The notes under the pieces: model-generated
Told to the model about the DNA's origin: nothing
Database searches by the model: none
Seen by the model: only the letters and a program-made list of their open reading frames with translations
Shown: positions 27,791-40,587 of the stretch, piece after piece
Layout of the letters: every line of letters begins with the position of its first letter
Position numbering within the stretch: the stretch's first letter is position 1
NCBI RefSeq assembly: GCF_027942865.1
Contig: NC_134517.1
Location: 17,800,009-17,864,008, forward strand
Source of the DNA: Odontesthes bonariensis
Lineage: Eukaryota > Chordata > Actinopteri > Atheriniformes > Atherinopsidae
DNA length: 64,000 nucleotides
Direction: 5' to 3'
Position numbers and translations under genes: made by a program

Positions 27791-29231
27791 AAATACGAGT
27801 GCATTTAGCTTGTTTGTGGGTGGATAACAGCTGCTTCATGGTGCGTCTCGCAAAGTTCTCGAAACAAATGTCCTTCATAAGAGACATTTTCGCTGTTGGA
27901 TGAACTCAATTTACGGTCAGATTGTCGGTATAGTAGATCAGAATAGTTATTTGCATAAACAAATATGTGTGAACTGATAACTTTAAGAAAAAAAAAATCA
28001 ACTATGACTTGCACCAAGCCATTGCTACAATTACTCCTTTGCGAGAGGGGTCATTTTTACACTTTTTTTTTTTTTACATTGGATTTAACATTATAGTCCG
28101 TTTCATTTCATTGGTATTGCACTTTTCAAGATGTCAACACGGTGCGCTTTAAACAGTTCAAAAAGGCCAGGTGACAAAAAGTGAGTTTTGAGAAGAGGTT
28201 TGTGAAAGGTCAAAAGGTCATGCAAATAGGCCATTTAAAGCCTGAAAAAAGCTTTTTCTAAAACTCATGGGCTGCCAGTGAAGGGCCACGGAGAGTGGTG
28301 TGTTAACAACCTGGCACCAGCATTCAGTTGCCAACATCTGAATAAAATTAACTGTAGTAATCTGTTCCGGCCAAGACAATTCCCAATCAGATATGATGCC
28401 TCTTTATTTTATATTTTGGGAGGAGACGCCCAGGTGTGAGGAAGGTTGTCAAACATCCCCAGTGCTGCAGTCTGCAGAGGTAATTGTAAATACTGTGGAC
28501 TTTGAATCATTGTGTTGCATCTTGGTTTTGATCCCAGTCGGACAAAAGAAAAGAGAAATAAAACAAAAAACATCTGCGTTATCAGGATTTGATGGAATAT
28601 GTATAACACTGGACATCAACAGTATGTCTACGCAAGATCTGGCCGAGATAAATCATTTGGTTAAAAGGATATTTCACTTTTCAGTGGAAATACATGAGCT
28701 GTGTTATACATTAATTGTATAGATAAATGTATATGAGTCTTGTGTCAAAATGTGATGCTGCGCTTCAAGCAATCCATGAGTTATGAAAGAAAATCCCCCA
28801 AAAATGTTACAATTTCCTCCGGTGTCCCCTGCTTTTCACGCCCAATATTGCTACCGATCTGCTGCCAGTTCACTTGATTGGTCGTGAGATGTTCCTGTTA
28901 CTGTATCTATCACTCCTGCAGCTGTTCATTGATCACGAACAGTAATACGTAAGGGGGCAGAGGAGCAGATATTTCCGCTTCTCTTCCTCTCAATTGTTTT
29001 GTGTGCAAATAAAGCACGCACCTGTGGATGTTGCCTCTCCAGCTGGCCCCTCCTCTCAGCGAGTGCTGTAAGGTGAGACACTGCAACTCAGACAGCTTTG
29101 TTATTTACCGTCACAGCGGCCTGTTTTTTCTTTCGGGGGGAAAGTAGATGAAATAACCTTGTTGTTGCAGGTAGATTTTTTTTTTTCTTTGCTTCAGTGG
29201 ACTATTTTCGCCCCGCAGCCCATGACCCGCC
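27791..29231 (+). other. Intergenic region and 5' flank of grtp1
   Basis: No gene is seen. A degenerate dispersed repeat is likely at about 28110-28390, with a segment reading GGGCTGCCAGTGAAGGGCCA that resembles the 3' parts of fish LINE copies. The grtp1 promoter and 5' UTR should lie within about 28.9-29.23 kb, but no start site can be fixed. Confidence 0.4.
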
Positions 29232-32200
29232 ATGGAGAGGGAAAGCAAAGGAGATGCAACGCAGCCTCTGGCACGTCCCAACGACAGTGACAGGTGAGCT
29301 TTAGTTGGCCTGTAACTGCGTGTTATGAGACTGATTTGACATTTTAAGCGTTACACATCATCAACCCTAGTTTTTATTTTCCTTGATTGGACCCGACTGA
29401 GTGTGAACGCTCACTGCTTCCTCAATGGTGACCTTTTAGTTGCATCGGCTTTCTTCCTCTCCGGTCATATTGTATTTGTTTTACTGTTTAAATTAGCAAA
29501 GCAGCGTATCAAAAACCACTCTGCTTGATTGTTTATGGAAAAACACAGGCTAACATTTGAGCTTAAATTTTGCTCCTGGCTCCTAATCCCTCTCAGGAGT
29601 AATTTGACACTTAACTATTCATCCAGCCAGGGCATTTGATCACCTTGCCACAGAAACTCTACCCAGTGGAGCCAGCTATAGAGTCAATGAACAAGAGAGA
29701 AAGAAGGGCGGGGAGTAAAGTGTCCGTGTTTCATGGTGTTTATCAGCTTTGTGCTCTCTTTTACTTCAGGGTTGACCCCTACGGCTTTGAGAGACGTCAT
29801 GATTTTGAGCCCTACAAAGAGATGATGAACGAGTACGTCGCTGTCCTCAACAGAAGGTCCATGAGATGGTCGAAGCTCCTTGAAGAGACGCCTCAAGTGG
29901 AGAAGAACTTGACAGGTACAAAAAGCGAATTCAAACACGCTGAATTTCTTGTTTCAGTGCTCCTAGGTTACATTTTTGCGATGTAACTCCGAAATTCTCT
30001 TCTGGAAGTCAAGAGATTCGTGCGTAAAGGTGTGCCAGGTGAGCACCGTGCCAGGATCTGGATGGCAGCGAGCGGTGCACAGGAGCAACTGGAGAGCAAA
30101 CCAGGCTATTACCAGTCTCTGCTGGAGATGGAGCACGACGCCAGGTTGAAGGAAACCATTCGCACAGGTGCGACAAAACTGTCTCCTCACTGTAATCCAT
30201 TCTTCCGTCTTACCCAAAAAAAAAAAAAAAGTCATCAGCTCCTATTAATACTTCTTCTGAATTCATTCTTCTTGTTGCGGCAGATATGCATCGGACCTTT
30301 CCTGACAACATCCTCTTCCAGAGCAAAGCAGAGCCGGGCATGCAGAAGGCTCTGTACAACGTGCTGCTGGCCTACGGACACCACAATCAGACTGTGGGGT
30401 ACTGTCAGGTGAATTAAATGTACCGGAACATGTGTTTACCTAAAAGAACAAGACTAGGCACTTCCCTGTACAACACTGGAATGAGATCGAAATAAAGCAA
30501 TCCAAAATGTGACAGCAGAGTTGACTTTCAGCTTTAAAGGATACGTAATGCCTGAGGCCTTAATGAAATGTGAGTGACACGCTTTGGTCAGAATAACCCA
30601 GGGGGACACCCCTTTTATTACCATGAATTTACACCCCTATCCACACTGGCCTGTTTTTAAGGCATGAAGTGACCACTACCTCCGTTCTGAGATACAGTCA
30701 GCACGGTTTCGTGCACAGTTGAATTGAGCTACGGCCATTTAACTGGCCCACTGTCCTCGTAACGGCATACTTGTATGGGAGGAGAATGGAGTTATTAACT
30801 GTTGTCTGCCATCAGACAAAAATGAGAGAAGCTTTACTGAGAATTCAGCTGAATAAATGTACACACCGAGTGTACGCATTCAGAAATGATTCAACCCCCA
30901 GCCACATTATCTGGGTGTGTTAGTTTGGCTTTGAGAAGCTTGACTTTGTTAGTTTCAGTCAGACTAAAGGAACTGTTTTGTACATTCACAGAGGTATCCA
31001 TCCGCAGCTCAGCTCCTCGCAGATTAGCAATTCTTTCAACACAGACAAACAGATGTGCAGTACTCCGAAAAGCTCCCCGGTGACTGCAAAATGATCTAAT
31101 TCTGAATTGTTGAAAGTTAGTGGGAGGGGCAGACAATAACTGATGTCATTATAAAGGGGACAAAGCACCAAAAAAACAGCAACAGCAAAGAAGCACAGGT
31201 GAAAAGCGCAGACAACGGCGGCCGTGGACAATCTTCTTCATTTCACACCACATTTTCCACATTAGAGCAAAGCTAAAAGACCAACAACAGCACTAGCACA
31301 ACCAAGCACAGCCCACAGCTTAGATATTTTGCATACTGCCCCCAAGTAGCAGCAAAACCTATGACCTGGACATAGATACCTCTGTTAAGGTATAACTGAG
31401 ATATAACATGTTTACATACGTTTTAAAACTCCGGTTTAGGTTGGACTGAATATATATGAATCGTTTGTGCTAGTTTCATGTACACGTACTGAATGAATGC
31501 AGTGTGATTTGAACTTGGAGTTGAGTAGAGATGAAGGTAAGGAGGCAGGATATTGGAGATCCGCTATAAATCTGAACCACTCACTGAACGAGGCATTTCA
31601 AACAAAATGCTTGTGGCTTTTTTTGGAGTATTTGACTAAGTTGTCACCTCAAACACCCAAATAAATGCTCTGAGGCACATATGTTGCCAACCCCTTAGCA
31701 GCACAAACTGCATTAAGCCTGGAACTTACCTAGAAACTTCCTCTCTTGAGATGCTTTGCCTCCTTCAGTTGCTGCTCATTTATGTATCTTTCTGCCTTCA
31801 GAAGGGTCTTTAGCATGTCAAAATCCCGCTCAATTATGATGTGCAGACATCCTTAAGAAACTGCTGGGCTGTTTGGGGTCATTATCTATCAGTACTGTGA
31901 ATCTCAGCAGGGAATATGCCTGTATACACATCGGAATCTATCCAGCTACTGGAGCTTTTCCTCTCCTTCTTCACACTCTTCTCATCATTCAGCCACTAGT
32001 TTGTCTTGATCTTTGTTTTTGTTCAAATGATCACTTCCGGAGCTGCGCTGCTTTTGTAGATGTGTTTTTCTAGCAGACCTACGCTGGCCTCTCCGCTCAT
32101 GAATGTTACCGGTGGTTTGCATCTTGAGGCAAACCCTTGGTATTTACATACTGAGCATGTCTTCACTGGAAAACTTTCACAATGATTTGCCTCTCTTTGT

Positions 32201-35200
32201 GCGAGTGTTCTTGACGGCTGGACGTTGTAGAGGGTTTTGTCTTCACCTTGGAAAGAATGCAATCTTCTACATTAGCTGGCTTCGTGGTCTCCCAGGTCTT
32301 TTAACATTGGTGAGCCTGCCAGTACATTCCTCTATCTTAAGAATGAAACAGATTTGGACTGATTTGGACACTAATCTTTATCTCGATGAAAAGTCTGTGT
32401 TATTTCCAGCCCAGTGAATGAACTTACTTCACTTGACTTGTCTTAGGTCCACATACTGAGAGCTCTAAAGTTCTGATGTCAACTCAATTTTCTGATTACT
32501 TAAAATGGAGGCACCATACAATTATTTTTTTCTTTTTTGTTAAGCCCCTTGAATTAAAAGTAAAAGTCTGTCCAAATGACATAACGAATTCTTTATTTTG
32601 AATCCATTTCGGTGACGTACAGAGGCTAATGTTTCCTCACATCCAGTGTTCTGAAATCGTGTTAAAGGGATAGTTCGCCTCTTTTGACATGACCCTGTAT
32701 GACATCCCATACTAGCAATATTAATTATGAACATTTTCTTACCCGCTGCTGCGTACTGTGAGCGGAGTTCCAGCCTCGTTTTGGCGTTAACGAAGGTAGT
32801 CCGGCTAGTTGGCTGGGGCCTCAAAAATAAAGCGTTTTGCTTCTCAAAACAATATGCGTTCAAAAGAGTGCATCACAAAATCGTTGTCCAGGAAAAAGTC
32901 AGACCTCACAATCGCTTGGCGCTACTTTCTCTCCCTTCGTATCACTCTGTGATTGCCACCTGCTGATAGCCGCGCCTGTTACGGTGTTTACTGCTCGGTC
33001 TACACAGCACGCAGTGATACAAAGGTAGAGCGAAAATAGCACCAAGCGATTGTGAGGTCTGACTTTTTCCTGGACAGCCTGTGATGCAAATGTATTACTC
33101 TTTTGAACGCATATTGTTTTGAGAAGCAAAACGCTTTATTTTCGGGACCCTAGCAAACTAGCCGGACTACCTTCGTCAACGCCAAAACTCGGCTGGAACT
33201 CGGCTCACAGTACGCAGCAGGGGTAAGAAAATGTTCATAAATAATATTGCTAATATGGGATGTCATACAGCTTCATGTCAAAAGAGGCGAACTATCCCTT
33301 TAAGGTACCCCTGTAAGCTCTGTTTACAGAAAATGTAATTACATTTTCAAATCTGCTCATGGTAAAAATGACACCTGTGTATCACAGAGTCGCTGCCGCC
33401 AATTTGATGATAGAGCGGTGGATGATGTGTTGTCTTTGGTGTGAAACTGCTCCGCATTAACTCTACCTTCTACTGTTATCTTTGTGAACACAAAATCAGT
33501 TACCCAAGGTGCTCTGTCTATTTTAGGGAATGAACTTCATCGCAGGCTACCTCATCATCATCACCAAAGAAGAAGAGAAATCCTTTTGGCTTATGGATGC
33601 ACTGCTGGGCACAATACTCCCAGGTAGATTTGCTTGAATACAAAAACCGGTGCTCCTCTGGCTCGGTTTACGCTGCATTCAGGTCAAGTTATAGTTATTG
33701 TAAATCCCAGTTTGTAACAGTCTATCTTTGCTCATCTTTATATGACTTACAGTTTAGCATTAAGACACCTTCATACTCTCGGTCATTTGGTCCTCCTACA
33801 AACCTCTCTGCTTCTCACTCCCCTCTCATCCAGATTTATTTTAGGAATTAAAAGATCCTTCAAGATGGAAAGGAAAGGTAGGAGGACCAAGGAGCCAGGA
33901 AACAAGGGTGGCGCACAGTTAGAAAAATTAAAAGAACCCCACAAGTACAACACCCTTTTTGTTAAGTTGCCGTGTCAGGCATGCAAAAAACGTACCACGA
34001 GGGTCCTTCTGTGGATAAGATTTGTAACCTCGCTTTATTCAAAGAAGTAGAAGGACTGAAGGCCAAATAAATGCACACGAAAAGCTCCACAGAGTCCTAA
34101 TTGTTTTGTGGAAGCTGATGTCATGACCATGAGTTCCACTTTGAACCACCAGAGTTCTGCGAGAATCAACGTACAAGTGGTTTTCATCAACTTTTCAGCA
34201 GTTTTTACATGAAGGCGTTGCAGTGCAAAATACAGGCAGAGGTTGAACAAACCTATGGAAAAGGTGAGATAGTGAATAGCTTTAATGCTATTTAAATTTG
34301 TACAGCGGTCAGTTTATTTGGCAAGCAACCCCCTCTTAATGAAATAAGACCACCATTCGGAGCTCGCGGTTTCAGAAGGAGTGTGTCTACTGAAATATGG
34401 AAAAGGAATTCAAGTTTTTCACGTCTGCAAACTGTGGACGTTAACTGTTTAACTCACTCATCGTTACCTCTTGCTGTAATATAAAAAAAAAAATGGAAAG
34501 CTAGTTTATACCTTGAAGTAGTCTGTGAAAGACTTAGATGTACAGAAAAACCACAACCAGTAATGGATGTTAAACATGTGTCATGTAAACGTGTGATATT
34601 GTAGACTATTACAGCCCAGACATGTTGGGGTTGAAGACCGACCAGGAGGTCCTCGGGGAGCTGGTGAAGAGCAAAGCCCCTGCAGTAGGGCAGCTCATGG
34701 CCCAGTATCCTGGCATGTGGACCCTGGTGGTGTCGCGCTGGTTCATCTGCCTCTACATCGATATCCTCCCCATCGAGGTGAGCAAAAGCTGGAGTTTAAC
34801 GGTGTAACAAAGTGAGGGGCTCACGGTGATCATCTTAAAGGCGTCCTCTTTGCTCCCCACTCTGGCACAGACTGTTCTGCGGATCTGGGACTGTCTTTTC
34901 TACGAGGGCTCCAAGGTGCTTTTCCGCGTTGCCCTGACTCTCGTACTTCACCACCAGACGGAGATTCTGCGAGCGCGCTCTTTGCCTGACGTGTGCGAGT
35001 GCTTCAAGCAGATCACCTGTGGGGCTTTCACTCTGGACTGCCACGCCTTCACACAGGTGAGATGAGCCACACAGTCAGAGACAGAACAGGCAGACGTTCT
35101 GAAAGAAAAGTCCAAATTTCTCTTGTTTTTCCTCCTTGTCTCGCATTCTTTATTTTTGCAGAAGATATTCACAGAGCCCGGGAGCCTGTCAATGGCAACT

Positions 35201-35263
35201 ATCAACAAGCTGAGGGAGAAATGCAGACGTCAAATCCTGGAGGAGGAATCGAGACGACCATGA
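29232..35263 (+). CDS. grtp1: Growth hormone-regulated TBC protein 1 (RabGAP), complete, 8 coding exons
   Basis: Exons are 29232-29293, 29770-29915, 30009-30167, 30284-30408, 33527-33623, 34605-34777, 34871-35056 and 35162-35263, all GT-AG and phase-consistent, giving 349 aa (human about 336). TBC proteins stimulate GTP hydrolysis on Rab GTPases in membrane traffic. VDPYGFERRHDFEPY opens the conserved part. The TBC domain runs from about 70 (VKRFVRKGVPGEHRARIWM) to about 290. It has the catalytic arginine finger R126 in IRTDMHRTFPDN and the glutamine finger Q164 in TVGYCQ, so it should be an active GAP. SRWFICLYIDILPIETVLRI is the family's conserved motif C region. The start was chosen as the only ATG in the first exon that splices in frame. 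An ORF-like extension upstream of exon 2 is intron read-through. Confidence 0.95.
31790..32350 (-). mobile_element. Decayed Tc1/mariner-like DNA transposon fragment (antisense)
   Basis: Reverse-strand reading shows scattered blocks that match, in order, a transposase family common in fish. They include plus-strand GGTCATTATCTATCAGTACT, GGACGTTGTAGAGGGTTTTG, and CACCTTGGAAAGAATGC followed by a GTGGTCTCCCAGGTCTTTT block. No intact reading frame remains, so it is an old inactive copy. The boundaries and family assignment come from memory of consensus wording and are approximate. Confidence 0.5.
32662..33303. mobile_element. Palindromic (foldback) TTAA-flanked MITE, about 640 bp
   Basis: The left end reads TTAAAGGGATAGTTCGCCTC and the right end is its near-perfect reverse complement, GAGGCGAACTATCCCTTTAA. 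The complementarity continues inward for about 300 bp on each side (for example AAAAAGTCAGACCTCACAAT against ATTGTGAGGTCTGACTTTTT), around a unique centre near 32960-33000. Flanking TTAA fits piggyBac-like target choice. No transposase is present. It sits in grtp1 intron 4. Confidence 0.85.
33624..34604 (+). other. grtp1 intron 5
   Basis: This is a 1-kb intron. The open frames in it have no recognisable content and no repeat family was identified. Confidence 0.6.
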
Positions 35264-36095
35264 CGCCCGGTCGGCCATTTTTCCTAAAAGTCTGAATTCC
35301 AAAAACTTTAGATTTTTTTATTTTTTTTTTGTCACCTAAATAGGTGACAAGTGTTTTGGAGGGAGATACAACTGAAGAATACCGCTGAATATTTTAACAG
35401 AATTTTAAACCCATACCTGAGGAGGACCAGACAGACTGAAATGTTGTAATTGTGTCTGATTTGTGTTACATCTGGGATCATCTCTAATCCATCCATCTAT
35501 TTATGTGGTGTGCTGACGTTTCTGAGCTTTTTTTTTTGTTGTTGCTTAAAACAGGTTTGCTGCTGCAGAGACACTAAAGACCATTACTAATAACAAGATT
35601 TTAGAAGTTTTTCCAAAATTAACGGGTGACTACTTTTGCCATATCAATCAGGGCCTATAATCATTTTTTTTTTTCAGTCGCTTTGGAAAATCATTGGTTT
35701 TTGTTTTGCCTCATGTGGAAGAAGGGGAATTAAAGAATTCAAACTACCGTATACAGGAAGAACTTCACCTCATGTTTCACCTTTTTGTTGTTGACAGAAA
35801 GCAAATAGTTTCCATTATCTGTTACCTGACATAAAAACCTTCCTGCCACACAAAGCCATAGAATTTGGGGAATGGGAATTTTTTACACAATAGCTCATTC
35901 GGGGGTGTTCCACACCTGTGGCTTGATATTAAAGTTAGAAATACCCTCTGAGTCCCTGACAAATCTGCTGACCCATTCCAACAACAGACAAAATAAAATT
36001 CCTTTGCGAGAAGCGAGCTGTTGAGCCCAACATTTTTGCTTCCATCAAGTTCCTTCTTTTAGAATAGTGCAAAGAAAATGTCCAAATAAACATTT
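35264..36095 (+). other. grtp1 3' UTR
   Basis: After TGA at 35261-35263 the sequence is AT-rich. AATAAA signals occur at 35992-35997 and 36085-36090. Either could end the transcript, just before an inserted element at 36134. Confidence 0.5.
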
Positions 36096-36133
36096 CTTTA
36101 CTAAACTTTATGCAAGTTTCAATTGAGCATTCC

Positions 36134-36792
36134 TACGGAAGCCCTAAACGGCCATAGATACATACATTTTATTCCATCCGTTTTCCCGAGATAACGAGAT
36201 AAATAACTCGTTATCTCGAGAAAACAATAACTACACCTCTCGTGCATCATTCGGTAACCATGGAGACGGCCTGGTCCCCTCAGTTGGTCACTGATGAAGT
36301 TGACTGTATCAACAGATCGAAATCAGCTTTTCAGACCAGCTGATTTCGGCTCGGGCAGGAGTGAAGTGCACTGTGTGTAAACGCTCTGCATACTGTCTGA
36401 TCCATGAGTATGCCGTTTTCAAGTATGTAGTATGTAGTAGGCGGTTTCGAACACAGCCAGTGGCTTGCGTCTTGCGTGAAGTTTAGAAAATTGAGGTGAC
36501 ACACGCAAGCACGCAAGGGGGGGCTTGCAACCGCACAAGGGCTTGCAGTGCGGCTTGCGTCACCGACCATAAATCAGGCTTAACTCAGCCTTTGGTGTAA
36601 ATGCCTATTGAGCTGCAGTCGAGCCAGCCGTCTCCTTAAATGACGCGGGCTGATATGAAAGTTATCTCTACAAGACAAACAAATTGCGAACACATAAAAC
36701 ACATATAACAGGGGCGGACTGGGGAGAAAAAGTGGCCTCGAAAACCATCAAAAAAACCTTTATACGTACCACGTCCGCTCTGGGCTTCTGTA
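36134..36792. mobile_element. Short inverted-repeat DNA element, longer copy
   Basis: The left end begins TACGGAAGCCCTAAACGGCC and the right end reads CGCTCTGGGCTTCTGTA, giving an 11-bp terminal inverted repeat with one mismatch. Just inside the left end, CGAGATAACGAG (36187-36198) pairs with CTCGTTATCTCG (36207-36218) as a 12-bp stem. A shorter copy with the same two ends is at 51651-51757. No transposase frame is present, so it is non-autonomous. Confidence 0.75.
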
Positions 36793-39570
36793 CATTTCTG
36801 CAAATGACTGAATATTTAAATGGTGCACGAGCCGCATTTATATACCAATTTACTTGCCTTTTATGACAGCTCAGATTCACATTAAGTATCAAAACCAGAA
36901 ACGCTCCAGTTGATGGACGACACATTGTACGGATACATCTGTTCCTTCAAATATTTTCACTGGTAAATAGCATTTTGCAATTTAATGAAAATCTGGCTTA
37001 TGTGTAGTTCCTCCTTATACCCCGAGGCAGAGATCCATATTTAACGGTGTTCAGAGTATATATTTGGGTGACTGAAGGGACTACTGACACAACCCTGGCA
37101 TTTGGTTTGAGGCTCGCCCTGTCTGAAAATCTCACCTTGTGAGCGGTCCAGATTTTTCTGTGGATTTCTACGTCACACTTCCAGCCTCAAGCACTACTAT
37201 GTCAAGAGGCAGACCATGGGGAGAAAGGTGGAGCCTTCAAAGCAATACTATGTAACATTTCTACCTTAAAATAACAGCTTGAAAAAAATTGTGCAGCTAG
37301 AATGAGTTTTAATATTACGATTGGCCTGTTTCCTATGCCCTTCGGGGGTCTGAGTTGGAAAAACTGCGCTATGTAACTTTGCTGGACCGGCCCGGGAGCT
37401 GAGCGGAAGTACTTCGACTTGCTTTCTGGCACACCTACCGCAAAAACAAATAGACCCCTCTCACGCTCCCAGGTACATTTGATTACTCTTACCTTCTCGG
37501 TCGACATAGCTTGCACCTTCTGACTCCTCGCCGGTTCGTCAACAAACTTGAAACGTGAAAGCGAAAGGGTGTTGTATTTACGACAGTGTAACCGTACATT
37601 ACCTCCAAGCCTGTAGGGGGAGCTCCATAGTGGGCTTTTTGAGAAGTTACATTAGCCGCTTTCGGACTGTAGGAACCTTTGGCAGTTCTAATAACCTTTT
37701 AATCCGCGGGGCCGTTTTCTCCCGTGTTCGGACATACAGGAACTCGGGGCTTTCTCCCTTAATTCCTATAACTATTTAGCTCCTTCTCCGAGGTCGGGTC
37801 TTTTCATCGTTCTTATAGAACGAATCTGACGGAGGTGTTTGGTGGTCGGTAGCTACGCCCCATGTCATGCTATCACGGCTGAAATGTTTCCTCATAAGAC
37901 ACAGACACAACCGGCGGGTGTTTAATAAGTTAAACTTACACTGGTCTCCTTTGTCTGCAGCGCTCTGCTCTCCTTTCTTCCTTCATGAAATGAAAAAGTA
38001 TCTCCTGACTCTCTCTGTGAGCTTTTCCAGCCTCGATATTAGACGCCTGATGTGATCGTCCATGATTAATATCACCATCATGCAGACCATAAACACGGTG
38101 GCCTCCTCACTCTCCATATTAGCTTCTTTGTGGTGTTTTTCTACTCTCCTTATTTTTACAGGGTTTTGCTTTGTTTTGTTTTGTTGTTGAATGTGGCGCT
38201 AAACGGCTAACGGCTTTGCGTCTGAAGCATAAATCAGCCTTCACTCCACCCCTCTACTCCAAACCTTCTGCTTTGAACAAAGGGGTGAAGACATGGCTGA
38301 GAGCACATTTTCAATGGAGAACACCAGAGAGCTTGTCATGCAAGGAGTAACTCTCTAAATTTCAGTGCGATATCACTCTATAAAACCTTACTATATTCAC
38401 CGCCAGATAAATAACTTTACATACAGTGTTGTTTTTGACAACCATCTTAGATTTAGTCTTAGTCTTAGTATTTTGGACTAAAATGCTTATTAGTTTTAGT
38501 CACATTTTAGTCATTTCTATGTGATAGTTTTAGTCCAGTTTTAGTCGACGAAAACTCAAAAGGGTTTTAGTCTAGTTTTAGTCAAAAAAAAAAAGAAAAA
38601 ATAAGTATAGTCTACCGTGTTAAGAAAATAGTATGGTCTTAACTATCAAACAAGCAGAACAAAAATACATAGCTTATTAACTGACCCTGTACTAAAGCTT
38701 TCTGATTTTTCATTCTGTACTGTGCGTGTGTCCCAACTTTACTGTAAGCCCACTAAACGCACAGGTCCTGGTTAGGGCTGCAACGTCACTTGTGGCTTTT
38801 AGGCTAAAGCTCGACCTGATTAACATATCAAGTTACGTGCTGACAGAACGTACACACAAAGAGATAACCACACCTCACTGAATGTAAACATGCTGCTAAA
38901 CATGCTGCTAAAGTAACACACACATAATGAATTGACGTTAGCGTAACAAAAGCTAACTTTAGCCTGAAGTTAGAAGCCCATTTGCGCCAGGAGTATGTGG
39001 AAAACGTACTAATGTATTAGCTTACTACGAAATTTATCGATTATGTTAACAGCATTTGTAACTTACCTTCGAAAAAATATCCCTGTGCCGAGCCTTAAGG
39101 TGCCACAGCAGATACTTTTTAGGTTTTAATTGACACACACAATAAGCAGAAATGTCATGCATTTTAAACGTCTGACAGATCACCCACTAACATTTTCGTC
39201 CATTCTCGTCTCATCAACGAAAACTCACACACGTCTCGTCATGTTTTCGTCATCAGAGCTATGTTTATCTCGTCACCGTCTCGTTATTGTCATGAAAAAA
39301 AGTGGCGTTCACGAAATGATTTCGTCATCGTCATCGTCGACAAATAGTCCCTTTTTGTCTCTCCATTCTTTACACGTTAATGCTCGTTTTGCATCTTATT
39401 CCGCTCATATTGAGTATCTTCATAAGTTTGGTCTCAGATCTGAGCAAAAATCCAGAGCACAGACTGGAGTTAATATAACTCATTCTATACCTGTACTTCT
39501 GGTGACTCCAAACAACCAGGAACAGGTCTTACCCCTGATGAGCTGCATGAAGGCAAAACACAAAGCCAAA
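36793..39570. other. Repeat-rich region between grtp1 and lamp1
   Basis: I find no gene. At about 37.2-37.7 kb there are two opposing TATGTAAC-type blocks (ACTATGTAACATTTC and GCTATGTAACTTTGC) of the kind seen in fish dispersed elements. At about 38430-39340 lies a repeat with many TTTTAGTC and ACGAAAAC words. The 174-residue plus frame at 39130-39654 falls in this repeat and is not a gene. Confidence 0.5.
38430..39340. repeat. Dispersed element rich in TTTTAGTC / TTTTCGTC words
   Basis: The left part has repeated TTTTAGTC units (38461-38590) and a GTCGACGAAAACTC block. The right part has CAACGAAAACTC, CGTCATGTTTTCGTCATC and CGAAATGATTTCGTCATCGT. This wording is typical of a widely dispersed teleost non-autonomous DNA element. 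The ends and class are uncertain. Confidence 0.45.
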
Positions 39571-40587
39571 GAGCCTCAGTCATTCACCTTTATTGACTTA
39601 TCCTTTAAAAAAAAAAGAAAAAAAAAAAAAAACCTGTTCAAACAAATCCATTAAAACATTATTAAATCATTATACGGATGTTAAGATGAGGGAGGGGGGA
39701 AAAAACAACAACACCACACATAAATATCTGTAGTTTCTTCAACTCCAAACAATGCATTTCTATGGTAGTAACGGTACACAATGGCTATGCGAGGCACGGG
39801 AAAATGTCCCGAACATGGCAGCGAACGGTGTCAGCGAGGGAGTGAGTACCTCTGTGATATTGGCTTTACTTGAATCCCATCCATGTCACAGCTGCAAAGG
39901 CACTGACAAACATTTCTCGGGATTTCAGTGCAACGTATTTCCCTTCAGCGACAAAAGACCCCAAGAGGGGTTTGAAATTTGAAGACAACAAAAAAAAAAA
40001 AAATAAAAAAATAAAAAAATAAAAAACACCACCCCCCCGGTGGACTATAAGGAACTAGAAATGTCAGATCTGTAAAGTTTCAGCTGGATTAAGTGTAACT
40101 GGCTGAAATATTCCCTTTATAGCAAACTTCAATTTGGGCAAGACCAATAAAAAAAATGGCCACCCAAAAATGGACAAGAGAAGCTAAAGTAACACAACCC
40201 ACTCAAATGTCAAAATCCCTCACAGTTCCTTTCACAGAAATCATAAATACAACACAGCATGAGGACTCTCATTGACCCTCTGATCAACATGCATCCCCTG
40301 CTTTACTCGATACCAGAGAAGAGGTTTTCTCACTTCATTACAATCCCCCAGCAAGAGTCCCTTTTTCTTTTTAAGGAAAGAGTGTTTCAGCTCAGAAAGC
40401 GCATGTCTACTTCCACAAAGTGATAAAGACTAGTGTTACTGATGAAGGCAAAGAACAGCAAACACACAGAGGCGGAAGATGGAGGGACAGGAGGGGAACA
40501 GGGGAGAAGGGTTAAGTCTCATAAAACAGTGGTTAATTTCAGGGGTGGGGATGGCGCACGCTGTCCCCTGGTAAAATGCGAGTGGCT
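39571..40587 (-). other. lamp1 3' UTR
   Basis: On the minus strand the stop codon at 40590-40588 is followed by about 1 kb without a supported frame. It ends near TTTATT at 39589-39594, which reads AATAAA on that strand. A-rich and AAAATAA runs occur near 39990-40025. Confidence 0.55.

Larger units (their letters stand above)
30409..33526 (+). other. grtp1 intron 4
   Basis: This 3.1-kb intron is the largest in grtp1. It contains a decayed Tc1/mariner-like copy at about 31.8-32.35 kb and a palindromic TTAA-flanked element at 32662-33303. Nothing is recognised in 30.4-31.8 kb. Confidence 0.7.

Noticed and set aside
32540-33129. Two minus-strand frames both containing MLLKTICVQK-like wording or its mirror
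   Set aside because: The similarity comes from the two arms of the palindromic MITE, not from a duplicated gene.
39130-39654. A 174-residue plus-strand frame
   Set aside because: It overlaps the TTTTCGTC-rich dispersed repeat and ends in a poly-lysine tail from an A-run.
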